Assembly: GCA_964486075.1 (NCBI GenBank)
Contig: CAZALU010000089.1
Location: 1-12,047 of the forward strand
Source of the DNA: JAHIJO01 sp964486075
GTDB lineage: Bacteria; Verrucomicrobiota; Kiritimatiellia; JAAZAB01
Direction: 5' to 3'
Length of the DNA: 12,047 nucleotides
Made by a program: the position numbers and the translations under genes. Positions 1 to 7,260 of the stretch are shown here, one piece after another. Within the stretch, counting starts at the first letter, position 1. Each line of letters opens with the position of its first letter. Under the pieces are notes generated by a model. The model had not been told where the DNA came from, ran no database searches, and saw only the letters and a program-made list of their open reading frames with translations.

Positions 1-49
1 TGGCTGGTATTGTCATGGCCGGAACCGCCTATTACGATAAGGAGCAGCT

Positions 50-1573
50 ATGAAATCGCGAATAATAAAATTAGCGGTGATCATGGCGGCGGCCACGCTG
101 GCGGCGGACGGAGCCTGGGCGAATAACCTGGCTATAACCAACCTGACGATCAAACCACGGGATGACAGCACCGCCTATGTCAAGTTCGACATCCAGTGGG
201 AGAACTCCTGGCGTTATACGAACATCAACCACGACGCCGCCTGGGTGTTCTTCAAGGTCAAGCCCGAGGGCCGCACGGAGTGGGAGCACGTCACTCTGGA
301 GACTAACGGCCATGTGACCGGCACGGGGACGCCGATCAACATTATTGTGCCTGCCGACCAGGTGGGCTGTTTCATCCGGCGGGACGCGGAGGGGGCGGGA
401 ACGCTCTCGGTCACGAACGTGAAAGTGGCCTGGAACTTTGTTTCCAATAATTTGGTGATGACCGACCGGGTGCGACTGCAGGCGTTTGCGGTGGAGATGG
501 TGTATGTGGCGGAGGGGGAGTTTGCCGCCGGTAGTGGCGGGACCGGAGCTTCGGAATTTATGTTGACAACTATCAACACAAACGATGCGAGCGTTGCTCC
601 CTCGGGGAGCGGTTCGCTTGGTGGGGAGGCGGGTGGTTATCCAACCAGCCAGACAGCGCCTATATCCTCCTGGCCCAATGGTTACAGCGCTTTCTACTGT
701 ATGAAATACGAGATTACACAGGGGCAATACCGCGATTTTCTGAACAGCCTGACCCGTGCGCAGCAGAATTCACGTACGGCGACTCAGCTTGCGGACTATT
801 TCGCCATGTCGGGCGGCATCGGTATTTCGTATCGGAACGGCATTCGCTGTCCGTCCAGTGTTCCTCTGGCGCCGGAAGTAATTGTCTTCGGCTGTGACGG
901 CAACAATAACAAGGTGTTCAACCAAACCAACGACGCCATGGACCGGGCGTGCAACTATTTAGATTGGATGCACGGGAGTGCCTTAGCGGATTGGGCAGGA
1001 TTGCGGCCTTTTACGGAATTGGAGTACGAAAAGGCCTGCCGGGGACCGCTGGCGCCGGTGGCAGATGAATACGCGTGGGGTGATGTGACGATTGTGCAGC
1101 AGACGGGGCATTCGGGCACGGATGGCAGTGGCATGGAGACCGCCACGCCGATTGGCGCCAATTGCTGTTATGATAATAAGATGGGTGGTCCAGTGCGGGT
1201 GGGAATATATACCACGGCGAGCAGCACCCGCCAGATGGCGGGGGCTTCGTACTGGGGGATCATGGATTTGAGCGGGAACCTGGCCGAGTGGGCGGTAACG
1301 ATTGGGAATGCGGCAGGGCGGTTGTTCACGGGCGTGCATGGGGATGGGACGCTGAGTGCGAGCGGAAATGCGAACGTGACGAATTGGCCGGGAATTACAG
1401 CTGGAGAGGTAACGGGCCGCACAGGAGCCGGCTTGCGCGATAGCGGTTTTTTCTTCGAAAAGGAAAGGGCGCGGGTTTCCGACCGCACCGCTGCGATTTC
1501 CGGGTCCAGCGATAGCTTTTACCGTTACGGGTGGCGGGCCGTGCGTACGGCGCCGGCCGGAGTGGGGCCGTAG
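50..1573 (+). CDS. Secreted SUMF1-domain protein, tandem copy 1
   Basis: A 507-residue protein with a Sec-type signal peptide (basic start MKSRIIK, hydrophobic core, probable cleavage after AWA at residue 24). Residues 25-150 form a beta-rich module with the motifs QWENSWR (49-55) and HDAAWVF (61-67). Residues about 150-505 are a SUMF1/FGE-sulfatase (C-type-lectin-like) domain: EMVYVAEGEF opening, AFYCMKYEITQGQYRDFL (214-231), ADWAGLRPFTELEYEKACRG (313-332), YAWGD, SYWGIMDLSGNLAEW and a GWRAVRTAP end. Catalytic formylglycine-generating enzymes carry a cysteine pair after the NVWEW-type motif; here no cysteine follows NLAEW, so FGE activity is unlikely. Six cysteines (107, 217, 267, 282, 301, 330) are conserved in all three copies and may form disulfides outside the cytoplasm. 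AAGGAG at 39-44 supports this ATG. The family is certain; the role (binding, structural or modifying) is unknown. Confidence 0.9.
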   Translation: MKSRIIKLAVIMAAATLAADGAWANNLAITNLTIKPRDDSTAYVKFDIQWENSWRYTNINHDAAWVFFKVKPEGRTEWEHVTLETNGHVTGTGTPINIIVPADQVGCFIRRDAEGAGTLSVTNVKVAWNFVSNNLVMTDRVRLQAFAVEMVYVAEGEFAAGSGGTGASEFMLTTINTNDASVAPSGSGSLGGEAGGYPTSQTAPISSWPNGYSAFYCMKYEITQGQYRDFLNSLTRAQQNSRTATQLADYFAMSGGIGISYRNGIRCPSSVPLAPEVIVFGCDGNNNKVFNQTNDAMDRACNYLDWMHGSALADWAGLRPFTELEYEKACRGPLAPVADEYAWGDVTIVQQTGHSGTDGSGMETATPIGANCCYDNKMGGPVRVGIYTTASSTRQMAGASYWGIMDLSGNLAEWAVTIGNAAGRLFTGVHGDGTLSASGNANVTNWPGITAGEVTGRTGAGLRDSGFFFEKERARVSDRTAAISGSSDSFYRYGWRAVRTAPAGVGP

Positions 1574-1627
1574 AGGAGTTGCGGATTGCCGATTTCGGAT
1601 TGATGGGATGCAGGAGCAGAGGCGTTG

Positions 1628-1675
1628 ATGTCATGGTTAAGAATGGTTCATGGTTGCGATGGGTAATGGTTAAAG
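1628..1675 (+). repeat. Degenerate ATGGTT repeat between SUMF1 copies 1 and 2
   Basis: The 137-bp gap between copies 1 and 2 holds several imperfect ATGGTT units (ATGGTTAAG, ATGGTTC, ATGGTTG, ATGGTTAAA). They look like a decayed relative of the clearer minisatellite between copies 2 and 3. The end of the same gap carries a perfect AGGAGGT at 1698-1704, six bases before the copy 2 start. No terminator hairpin is evident, so read-through from copy 1 to copy 2 is possible. Confidence 0.5.
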
Positions 1676-1710
1676 GCGACAGATCGAAATGAGCAGTAGG
1701 AGGTATAGCG

Positions 1711-3240
1711 ATGCAAAGGCGAATTATTAAACTGGTGCTGGTCATGGCGGCGGCCACGCTGGCGGCGGATGGAGCCTGGGCCAACAACCTGACGCTAACC
1801 AACCTGACGATCAAACCACTGGATGACAGCACCGCCTATGTAAAGTTCGACATCCAGTGGGAGAACTCCTGGCGTTACACGAACATCAACCACGATGCCG
1901 CTTGGGTGTTCTTCAAGGTCAAGCCGGAGGGGCGCACGGAGTGGGAGCACGTGACCCTGGAGACCAACGGCCATGTGACCGGCACGGGGACGCCGATCGA
2001 CATTATTGTGCCAGACGACCGGGTGGGCTGTTTCATCCGGCGGGACGCGGAGGGGACTGGGACGCTCTCGGTCACGAACGTGAAAGTGGCCTGGAACTTT
2101 GTTTCCAATAATTTGGTGATGACCGACCGGGTGCGCATTCAGGCCATGGCGATAGAGATGGTGTATGTGGCGGAGGGGGAGTTTTATGTGGGGTCGGGCG
2201 GGACGGAGAATGGCAGTTTTACGGACGGGAGCTGGGTGAGCGGCGCAACAATTCCATTCCGGATCACGAACGAGCTGGCGTTGACAATAACCAACGTGGC
2301 CGGAAATCTCTGGGGCACGTCGACCAACGGTACAAGCACCATCGGAGCCAAGGGTGAACTGCCCGCTGATTTCCCCAAGGGCTACGCCGCGTTCTACTGC
2401 ATGAAATACGAGGTGACGCAGGGGCAATACCGCGATTTACTCAATAGCCTGAACCGCGTCCAGCAGAATACGCGCACGGCGATCCAGAATGCCGACTATT
2501 TTGCCTTGGGCGGGGGAGCAGGCATTTCCAAACGGGAAAGTATCCGGTGTCCGTCCGTAATACCCGGTCCGCCCGGGACGATCATCTTCGGCTGTGACGG
2601 GAACGAAAACAAGATGTTCAACGAGACCAACGACGCCATGGATCGGGCGTGCAATTGGCTGTCCTGGGAGCACGGTTGCGCCTTTGCGGACTGGGCGGGG
2701 TTGCGGCCGATGACGGAGCTGGAATTCGAAAAGGCCTGCCGGGGTCCGCTGGACCCGGTGGTAAACGAATACGCGTGGGGGGATGTGATGATCATCCCAA
2801 CTGCGTCGATCTTGAATAGCGGGAGCGGACAGGAAACAGCGGCCAACGGAAACTGCCACTTCAATAACAATATTGGCCCCTACCGGGTGGGTATCTATGC
2901 CACGGCGAGCAGCACACGGCAGGCGGCGGGCGCGTCGTACTGGGGGATTATGGAGTTGAGCGGGAATGTGTGGGAACGTGCCGTGATGGTGGGAAATGGA
3001 TATGCGACAGGACGTTTGTTCACAGGACTGCACGGCGACGGGCGACTGACTGTGCTGGGCAATGCGGATGTGAGTTTCTGGCCGGCGACGGACGCCACCG
3101 GAGGAGGGTATCGCGGCGGCACTTCCCTCTATGGGAGCGATTATACGCGCGTATCAGATCGCTATAATAAGGCCTACGGTAGTGATTACGATCGCGGGTG
3201 GCGCGGGGTGCGCACCGCGCCCGCCGAGGTGGGACCGTAG
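1711..3240 (+). CDS. Secreted SUMF1-domain protein, tandem copy 2
   Basis: A 509-residue paralogue of copy 1 with the same plan: signal peptide ending AWA (residue 24), the WENSWR/DAAWVF module, then a SUMF1 domain ending DRGWRGVRTAP. It keeps the six shared cysteines and adds others (for example HGCAFADW and GNCHF). Like copy 1 it has no cysteine after the NVWE motif, so the FGE active-site pair is missing. The linker after EFYVGSGG is a longer unrelated stretch rich in Thr, Ser and Asn. The C-terminal GYRGG...RVSDR...GWRGVR block is the best match of the three to the usual SUMF1 ending. AGGAGGT six bases upstream fixes the start. It probably belongs to one transcription unit with copies 1 and 3, or to repeated independent units; no clear promoter was seen between them. 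Confidence 0.9.
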   Translation: MQRRIIKLVLVMAAATLAADGAWANNLTLTNLTIKPLDDSTAYVKFDIQWENSWRYTNINHDAAWVFFKVKPEGRTEWEHVTLETNGHVTGTGTPIDIIVPDDRVGCFIRRDAEGTGTLSVTNVKVAWNFVSNNLVMTDRVRIQAMAIEMVYVAEGEFYVGSGGTENGSFTDGSWVSGATIPFRITNELALTITNVAGNLWGTSTNGTSTIGAKGELPADFPKGYAAFYCMKYEVTQGQYRDLLNSLNRVQQNTRTAIQNADYFALGGGAGISKRESIRCPSVIPGPPGTIIFGCDGNENKMFNETNDAMDRACNWLSWEHGCAFADWAGLRPMTELEFEKACRGPLDPVVNEYAWGDVMIIPTASILNSGSGQETAANGNCHFNNNIGPYRVGIYATASSTRQAAGASYWGIMELSGNVWERAVMVGNGYATGRLFTGLHGDGRLTVLGNADVSFWPATDATGGGYRGGTSLYGSDYTRVSDRYNKAYGSDYDRGWRGVRTAPAEVGP

Positions 3241-3252
3241 TGGAAATGCTCA

Positions 3253-3421
3253 ACGACGGAATGGTCACGACGGAATGGTCACGACGGAATGGTCACGACG
3301 GAATGGTTAATGGTTGGATGGTTGATGGGACAGATGGAATGGTTAACGACGGAATGGTTCACGATGGAATGGTTAACGACGGAATGGTTAATGGTTAGAT
3401 GGTTGATGGGCCAGGCGGAAT
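3253..3421 (+). repeat. GGAATGGT minisatellite between SUMF1 copies 2 and 3
   Basis: It begins with three exact tandem copies of the 14-mer ACGACGGAATGGTC (3253-3294), followed by variants ending GGTTA or GGTTC. A larger period of 81 bp is superimposed: the block beginning GGAATGGTTAATGGTT at 3300 recurs at 3381, each time followed by a near-identical GATGGTTGATGGG stretch. The array fills most of the 218-bp gap and stops about 25 bases before the GGAGGG ribosome binding site (3448-3453) of copy 3. Reading frames inside it give NDGMV peptides but have no independent support as genes. Confidence 0.85.
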
Positions 3422-3458
3422 GAAGTTCAGATGGCTCATTGCCTGACGGAGGGAAACT

Positions 3459-4952
3459 ATGACAAGACGGGTAATCAAACTTATGTTTTTGGCGGCGGCC
3501 ACGCTGGCGGCGGACGGAGCCTGGGCCAACAACCTGACGCTAACCAACCTGACAATCAAACCACGGGATGACAGCACCGCCTATGTCAAGTTCGACATCC
3601 AGTGGGAGAACTCCTGGCGTTACACGAACATCAACCATGATGCCGCCTGGGTGTTCTTCAAGGTCAAGCCCGAGGGCCGCACGGATTGGAAGCACGTCAC
3701 TCTGGAGACTAACGGCCATGTGACCGGCACGGGGACGCCGATCGACATTATTGTGCCAAACGACCGGGTGGGCTGTTTCATCCGGCGGGACGCGGAGGGG
3801 ACTGGGACGCTCTCGGTCACGAACGTGAAAGTGGCCTGGAACTTTGTTTCCAATAATTTGGTGATGACCGACCGGGTGCGACTGCAGGCGTTTGCGGTGG
3901 AGATGGTCCATGTGGCGGAGGGGGCTTTCTGGGTTGGCAACACGAATGGTGTCATTGACTCAAGTTTTCGTGCCGCAGGCGATTCTAATTCCCCGATCTA
4001 TATCGCTTCGACGAATGAATTTACTATCTACTGGGGCACCGGGCCAACAAGCGCCACGATCTCCAACTCCTTCCCTAACGGCTACGCCGCGTTTTACTGC
4101 ATGAAATACGAGATCACCCAGGGGCAATACCGCGATTTCCTGAACAGCCTGACCCGTGCGCAGCAGAACACGCGCACGGCGACCCAGAATCCCGACGATT
4201 TTGCCATGACAGCTGCTGCTACTATTGGGACAGCGCGGAACGGTATTCGGTGTCCATCCAGCGTACCCAGTGCGCCTGACACGATCATTTTTGGCTGTGA
4301 CGGCAACAATAACAAGGTGTTCAACCAAACCAACGACGCCATGGACCGGGCGTGCAATTGGATCTCCTGGGGGGACATGGTCGCCTTTGCGGACTGGTCG
4401 GGATTGCGGCCGATGACGGAGCTGGAGTTCGAGAAGGCATGTCGGGGTCCGCTGGAAGCGGTGGCGAACGAATATGCGTGGGGGGATATTACGGTTACGA
4501 GTCAAACGGGCGTCACGGGGGCGGATGGCAGTGGGACGGAAACGGCCAGTCCGGCGGATGCCAATTATCGGGCCTATACCGATGGACCGATGCGCGTGGG
4601 AATCTACGCCACGGCGGGTTCCACGCGCCAGGCGGCGGGGGCTTCATACTGGGGGATCATGGATCTGAGCGGGAACGTGACGGAGCGGATAGTGACCGTG
4701 GGGAATGCGACCGGACGTTCGTTCACAGGACTTCATGGCGATGGGCAACTCAATGAGAGCGGTGACGCGGATGTGAGTCAATGGCCCGGGACGGGTGCCC
4801 TGGGATCCGGGGGGCGCGGTTATCGTTACTTCGCTACGGGGTCGAGTCCGCTCGTGGCGAACCGCAAGGGAGCCGCCACGGCTCTCGCGGTTCGGCATAC
4901 CTCCGATGGCGGGCGGGCCGTGCGCACGGCTCCGTCCGGGGTGCTGCCATGA
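3459..4952 (+). CDS. Secreted SUMF1-domain protein, tandem copy 3
   Basis: A 497-residue paralogue with signal peptide (MTRRVIKLMFLAAATLAADGAWA, shown here only as the span 1-23), the WENSWR/DAAWVF module and a SUMF1 domain. It is the most deviant copy at the C terminus: the NVWEW-like motif is NVTER and the normal G-W-R of the ending is GGR (DGGRAVRTAP). The six cysteines shared with copies 1 and 2 remain and the FGE cysteine pair is absent. By eye its DNA alternates between copy 1-like and copy 2-like segments, which suggests gene conversion. GGAGGG five bases upstream supports the start. Nothing marks it as a pseudogene: the frame is intact for its full length. Confidence 0.9.
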   Translation: MTRRVIKLMFLAAATLAADGAWANNLTLTNLTIKPRDDSTAYVKFDIQWENSWRYTNINHDAAWVFFKVKPEGRTDWKHVTLETNGHVTGTGTPIDIIVPNDRVGCFIRRDAEGTGTLSVTNVKVAWNFVSNNLVMTDRVRLQAFAVEMVHVAEGAFWVGNTNGVIDSSFRAAGDSNSPIYIASTNEFTIYWGTGPTSATISNSFPNGYAAFYCMKYEITQGQYRDFLNSLTRAQQNTRTATQNPDDFAMTAAATIGTARNGIRCPSSVPSAPDTIIFGCDGNNNKVFNQTNDAMDRACNWISWGDMVAFADWSGLRPMTELEFEKACRGPLEAVANEYAWGDITVTSQTGVTGADGSGTETASPADANYRAYTDGPMRVGIYATAGSTRQAAGASYWGIMDLSGNVTERIVTVGNATGRSFTGLHGDGQLNESGDADVSQWPGTGALGSGGRGYRYFATGSSPLVANRKGAATALAVRHTSDGGRAVRTAPSGVLP

Positions 4953-5058
4953 GTGAAATTACTGGTTACGGATTATTTTTTGGATTTGCGGAATAAGAGA
5001 AACTTATGGATAGGCATGGCGGGCGTCGGGCTGATATGAACAATTAGAGGTTCGATAT

Positions 5059-5086
5059 TTTACGTTTGTATTTTTCCGTAAATAAT
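5059..5086 (+). promoter_or_regulatory. Weak sigma70-like promoter candidate
   Basis: TTTACG (5059-5064) and AATAAT (5081-5086) are separated by 16 bases in an AT-rich patch that stands out from the GC-rich surroundings, about 30 bases before the start at 5117. The match to TTGACA/TATAAT is partial. It would give the 5117 gene its own promoter, consistent with the 164-bp gap after SUMF1 copy 3. Confidence 0.3.
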
Positions 5087-5116
5087 GGTAATAAGATCAA
5101 AACAACGAGGTGTCTG

Positions 5117-5821
5117 ATGTTTAAGTTTAAAACAATTTTTATATGGATTGCGATCTTGGCGGCTGGAACTGTGCAGGCGGAGGTATGGAGTACGAATCTA
5201 CCCTGTTTTTACGGCGGCTACTACGACGGCTGGGATATGCAAACCAACGCCGCCGCCGAGTACCTGGGCGATGATATAGTGACGATGTCGTCCGGCGCCA
5301 ACCAGCAGTTCCTGTGGACGCAGGCGGAGGTGGAGCTGGAGCCGCTGACGATCACGGTTGTGGCTTGCTCAACCTCGCCGATCACCAATAACGGTACGCT
5401 GCGGGTGAGTGTGCCGGCGTCTTGGAGAGTCCGATTCGAGACCAACACGGTCGTAAGCTATTCAGGAATCGCTGCTAGCAAGGTGGCGGCGGGTAGTTTT
5501 TCGATCAATGCCCGCACTCTGTCGATTCCGGTGACAGAGGATTTTATGACGAACGACACGCTGGTTATCTCGGGCTTGCAACTGGTCGATTTACAGCTCG
5601 TGCCCGCCGGATATGGATTTCTGGAACTGGCCTTCACGAGCAACCCGCGTGACTTGTATGATGCTTACTCGCTGGAGGTGAGCGTGCCTTGGCCCGGCGG
5701 TGATTACGACGGCTGGGATTGCCTGGCCCTGGATGAGGCCCTGAGTTTGCACGGGATTCGAGGCACGATCATGTGGGTAAGCCTGTTGGGTCCAAATTTG
5801 CCCTTTTCTCCGGCAAAATGA
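5117..5821 (+). CDS. Secreted beta-rich protein with two GG-YDGWD motifs
   Basis: I do not recognise a named family. The 234-residue product starts at the ATG at 5117, preceded by ACGAGGTG, which gives a clean signal peptide (MFKFKTIFIWIAILAAGTVQA, residues 1-21). An in-frame start 51 bases earlier would put a polar tail in front of it. The mature protein opens with FYGGYYDGWDMQTNAAAEYLGDD. A beta-strand-rich middle (about residues 60-185) has short alternating hydrophobic segments like an Ig- or cohesin-like sandwich. Near residues 195-215 the motif returns as WPGGDYDGWDCLALDEALSLHG. The last residues (LLGPNLPFSPAK) look non-conserved and stop 21 bases before the repeat array, so the native C terminus may be lost. 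Likely exported or surface-associated; function unknown. Confidence 0.75.
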   Translation: MFKFKTIFIWIAILAAGTVQAEVWSTNLPCFYGGYYDGWDMQTNAAAEYLGDDIVTMSSGANQQFLWTQAEVELEPLTITVVACSTSPITNNGTLRVSVPASWRVRFETNTVVSYSGIAASKVAAGSFSINARTLSIPVTEDFMTNDTLVISGLQLVDLQLVPAGYGFLELAFTSNPRDLYDAYSLEVSVPWPGGDYDGWDCLALDEALSLHGIRGTIMWVSLLGPNLPFSPAK

Positions 5822-5841
5822 GCAAGTTTGCCAGCCCCCGC

Positions 5842-6218
5842 AAAAACCATAGCCGGGATTCAGCCTTTGGCTGCTCCGCCTCCGGCGTAAAACCCGGCTC
5901 TACCGATGGAATGCATAAGGTAGAGCAGGCTTTACACCTGCTACTTCATGGGAGCAGGATAGCCGGGATTCAGCCTTTGGCTGCTCCGCCTCCGGCGNNN
6001 NNNNNNNNNNNNNNNNNNNNNNNNNNNNNNNNNNNNNNNNNNNNNNNNNNNNNNNNNNNNNNNNNNNNNNNNNNNNNNNNNNNNNNNNNNNNNNNNNCTT
6101 CATGGGAGCAGGATAGCCGGGATTCAGCCTTTGGCTGCTCCGCCTCCGGCGTAAAACCCGGCTCTACCAATGGAATGCATAAGGTAGAGCAGGCTTTACG
6201 CCTGCTACTTCATGGGAG
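5842..6218 (+). repeat. Tandem array of a 110-bp hairpin-rich repeat (incomplete)
   Basis: Unit 1 begins with AGCCGGG at 5851 and unit 2 at 5961, a 110-base period. Unit 2 runs into the N run, and a further unit beginning at 6115 ends at about 6218. Each unit has an outer stem AGCCGGG/CCCGGCT (5851-5857 with 5893-5899) enclosing two small hairpins (AGCC-TTT-GGCT and CGCC-TCC-GGCG), then GTAG followed by AGCAGGC/GCCTGCT around a 5-base loop (clearest at 6184-6206). The short spacer ends TTCATGGGAGCAGGAT between units. A GTAG tetranucleotide before a hairpin is typical of REP elements. A further copy lies inverted at 8021-8120. Confidence 0.9.
5998..6097. other. Assembly gap of 100 N
   Basis: Exactly 100 consecutive N characters, the conventional length for a scaffold gap of unknown size. 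It falls inside the tandem repeat array, so the true copy number and any sequence between units are unknown. Reading frames that cross it are not meaningful. Confidence 0.98.
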
Positions 6219-7025
6219 GGTGCCATCCACTCGGGGCTCGGACGGCTTGGCCTGCTGCTGGGCGGCACACCAGCGCGTTTGCCGGGCGATGCCCATCAGG
6301 ATTCGCACATCATCTTCGGTCAGGCTGCCCCGCGCAAAAATACGGCGGACGCCCAGCATCATGTGCCGGGCCTTTTTATCCTCCATGAATCCGATTTCCA
6401 GCAATGCTTGTTCCCACATGGCAAACATGCGTTCTTTCATGGCCGAGGCCGCTTCCGGAGATTTTTCCGGAACCGGCTTGAACCGGCCTCCGGCCAAGAA
6501 AAGCTCATAGGCGCAGACCATTACCGCCTGTGCGAGATTCAGTGAGCGGTACTGATCTGCGGATGGAATCTGAATCAGGTTGGTGCATAATTCAAGCTCT
6601 GCATTGCTCAGCCCGTTGTCTTCGGGTCCGAAGACCAGCGCGACTTTTCCGGTCTGGGCGGCCTCCAGAATGCGGGGGCTCCATTCGCGCGGGGTTTTGG
6701 AGTGCTGGCGGTACAAGCCCATGCGGACCGTTGCGCCCATGACGATCGCGCAATCCGCCACGGCCTCGGCCAGGCTGGCGCAATCCTTGCGCTTTTCTAA
6801 AACAGTTTCGGCCCAGCAGGCCATTCTACGGGCATCCTGGAGATCGATGGATGGGGTGGCGCCGGCCAGAGCCAGGTCAGAAAGCCCCATATTGGCCATG
6901 GCCCGGCAAACCGAGCCGACATTGCCCCCGTATATCGGGCGGACCAGCACGATCCGGATGTTGCCCAGGACGGGGAAGGAAGACAATGCATCGGCCGGGG
7001 GTGTGGATGACGATATGGCAGACAT
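6210..7025 (-). CDS. trmJ: tRNA (cytidine/uridine-32-2'-O-)-methyltransferase TrmJ-like
   Basis: A 271-residue SPOUT-class (TrmH family, group 1) RNA 2'-O-methyltransferase; TrmJ homologues methylate the ribose at tRNA position 32 using S-adenosylmethionine, in the cytosol. The three SPOUT motifs are present: NIRIVLVRPIYGGNVGSVCR (22-41), VALVFGPEDNGLSNAE (128-143) and IPSADQYRSLNLAQAVMV (153-170), the last two shaping the trefoil-knot SAM site. A charged helical C-terminal part (195-255) fits the TrmJ dimer extension. The length is close to the usual 240-260. The ATG at 7025 has only a weak purine stretch upstream, and the first 20 residues are unconserved, so the exact start is uncertain. 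The stop codon lies inside the edge of the 110-bp repeat (see 5842-6218). The gene is opposite in strand to the flanking genes. Confidence 0.88.
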   Translation of the reverse strand: MSAISSSTPPADALSSFPVLGNIRIVLVRPIYGGNVGSVCRAMANMGLSDLALAGATPSIDLQDARRMACWAETVLEKRKDCASLAEAVADCAIVMGATVRMGLYRQHSKTPREWSPRILEAAQTGKVALVFGPEDNGLSNAELELCTNLIQIPSADQYRSLNLAQAVMVCAYELFLAGGRFKPVPEKSPEAASAMKERMFAMWEQALLEIGFMEDKKARHMMLGVRRIFARGSLTEDDVRILMGIARQTRWCAAQQQAKPSEPRVDGTLP

Positions 7026-7167
7026 GGGACTTGTCCTGGAGGGTGGATACGAAAAATAATTTTGGTGCGCCTTGTAACCGCTATAGATGCCCAGGCAATT
7101 AACTTCAGAAGAGCAAGGAATCCACCCCTGCCCGCAGTGCTACGCCCAGCGTTGCAGGCAGGCCACG

Positions 7168-7229
7168 CCCCTCCTTGGAGGGGATAAGACATCGCATACC
7201 AATCGGTTCCCCTCCTTGGAGGGGATAAG
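7168..7229. repeat. Two copies of CCCCTCCTTGGAGGGG palindrome
   Basis: A perfect 16-bp palindrome CCCCTCCTTGGAGGGG occurs at 7168-7183 and 7209-7224, both followed by ATAAG, with a 41-bp period. Similar CCCCTCC...GGAGGGG sequences are scattered between genes in many environmental bacterial genomes, so this is probably a dispersed intergenic repeat or a hairpin rather than a gene-specific operator. Confidence 0.7.
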
Positions 7230-7260
7230 GGTGGGTTCCCATGTCTGAATTTAGAACGTG

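Noticed and set aside
3198..3398. Small frame encoding repeated NDGMV peptides
   Set aside because: It starts inside SUMF1 copy 2 in another frame and consists of translated minisatellite, with no ribosome binding site.
50..4952. SUMF1 genes as active diversity-generating retroelement targets
   Set aside because: The 3' ends differ at many non-adenine and synonymous positions and no reverse transcriptase or template repeat is in the window. Kept only as a search to run genome-wide.
5851..5899. tRNA-like cloverleaf in the 110-bp repeat
   Set aside because: The outer 7-bp stem recalls an acceptor stem, but there are only two inner hairpins, no anticodon or T-loop signature, and the span is only 49 bases.
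5773..6510. Long plus-strand reading frame across the repeat array and gap
   Set aside because: It runs through repeats and 100 N characters and then lies antisense to trmJ, which has clear SPOUT motifs. It is not a gene.
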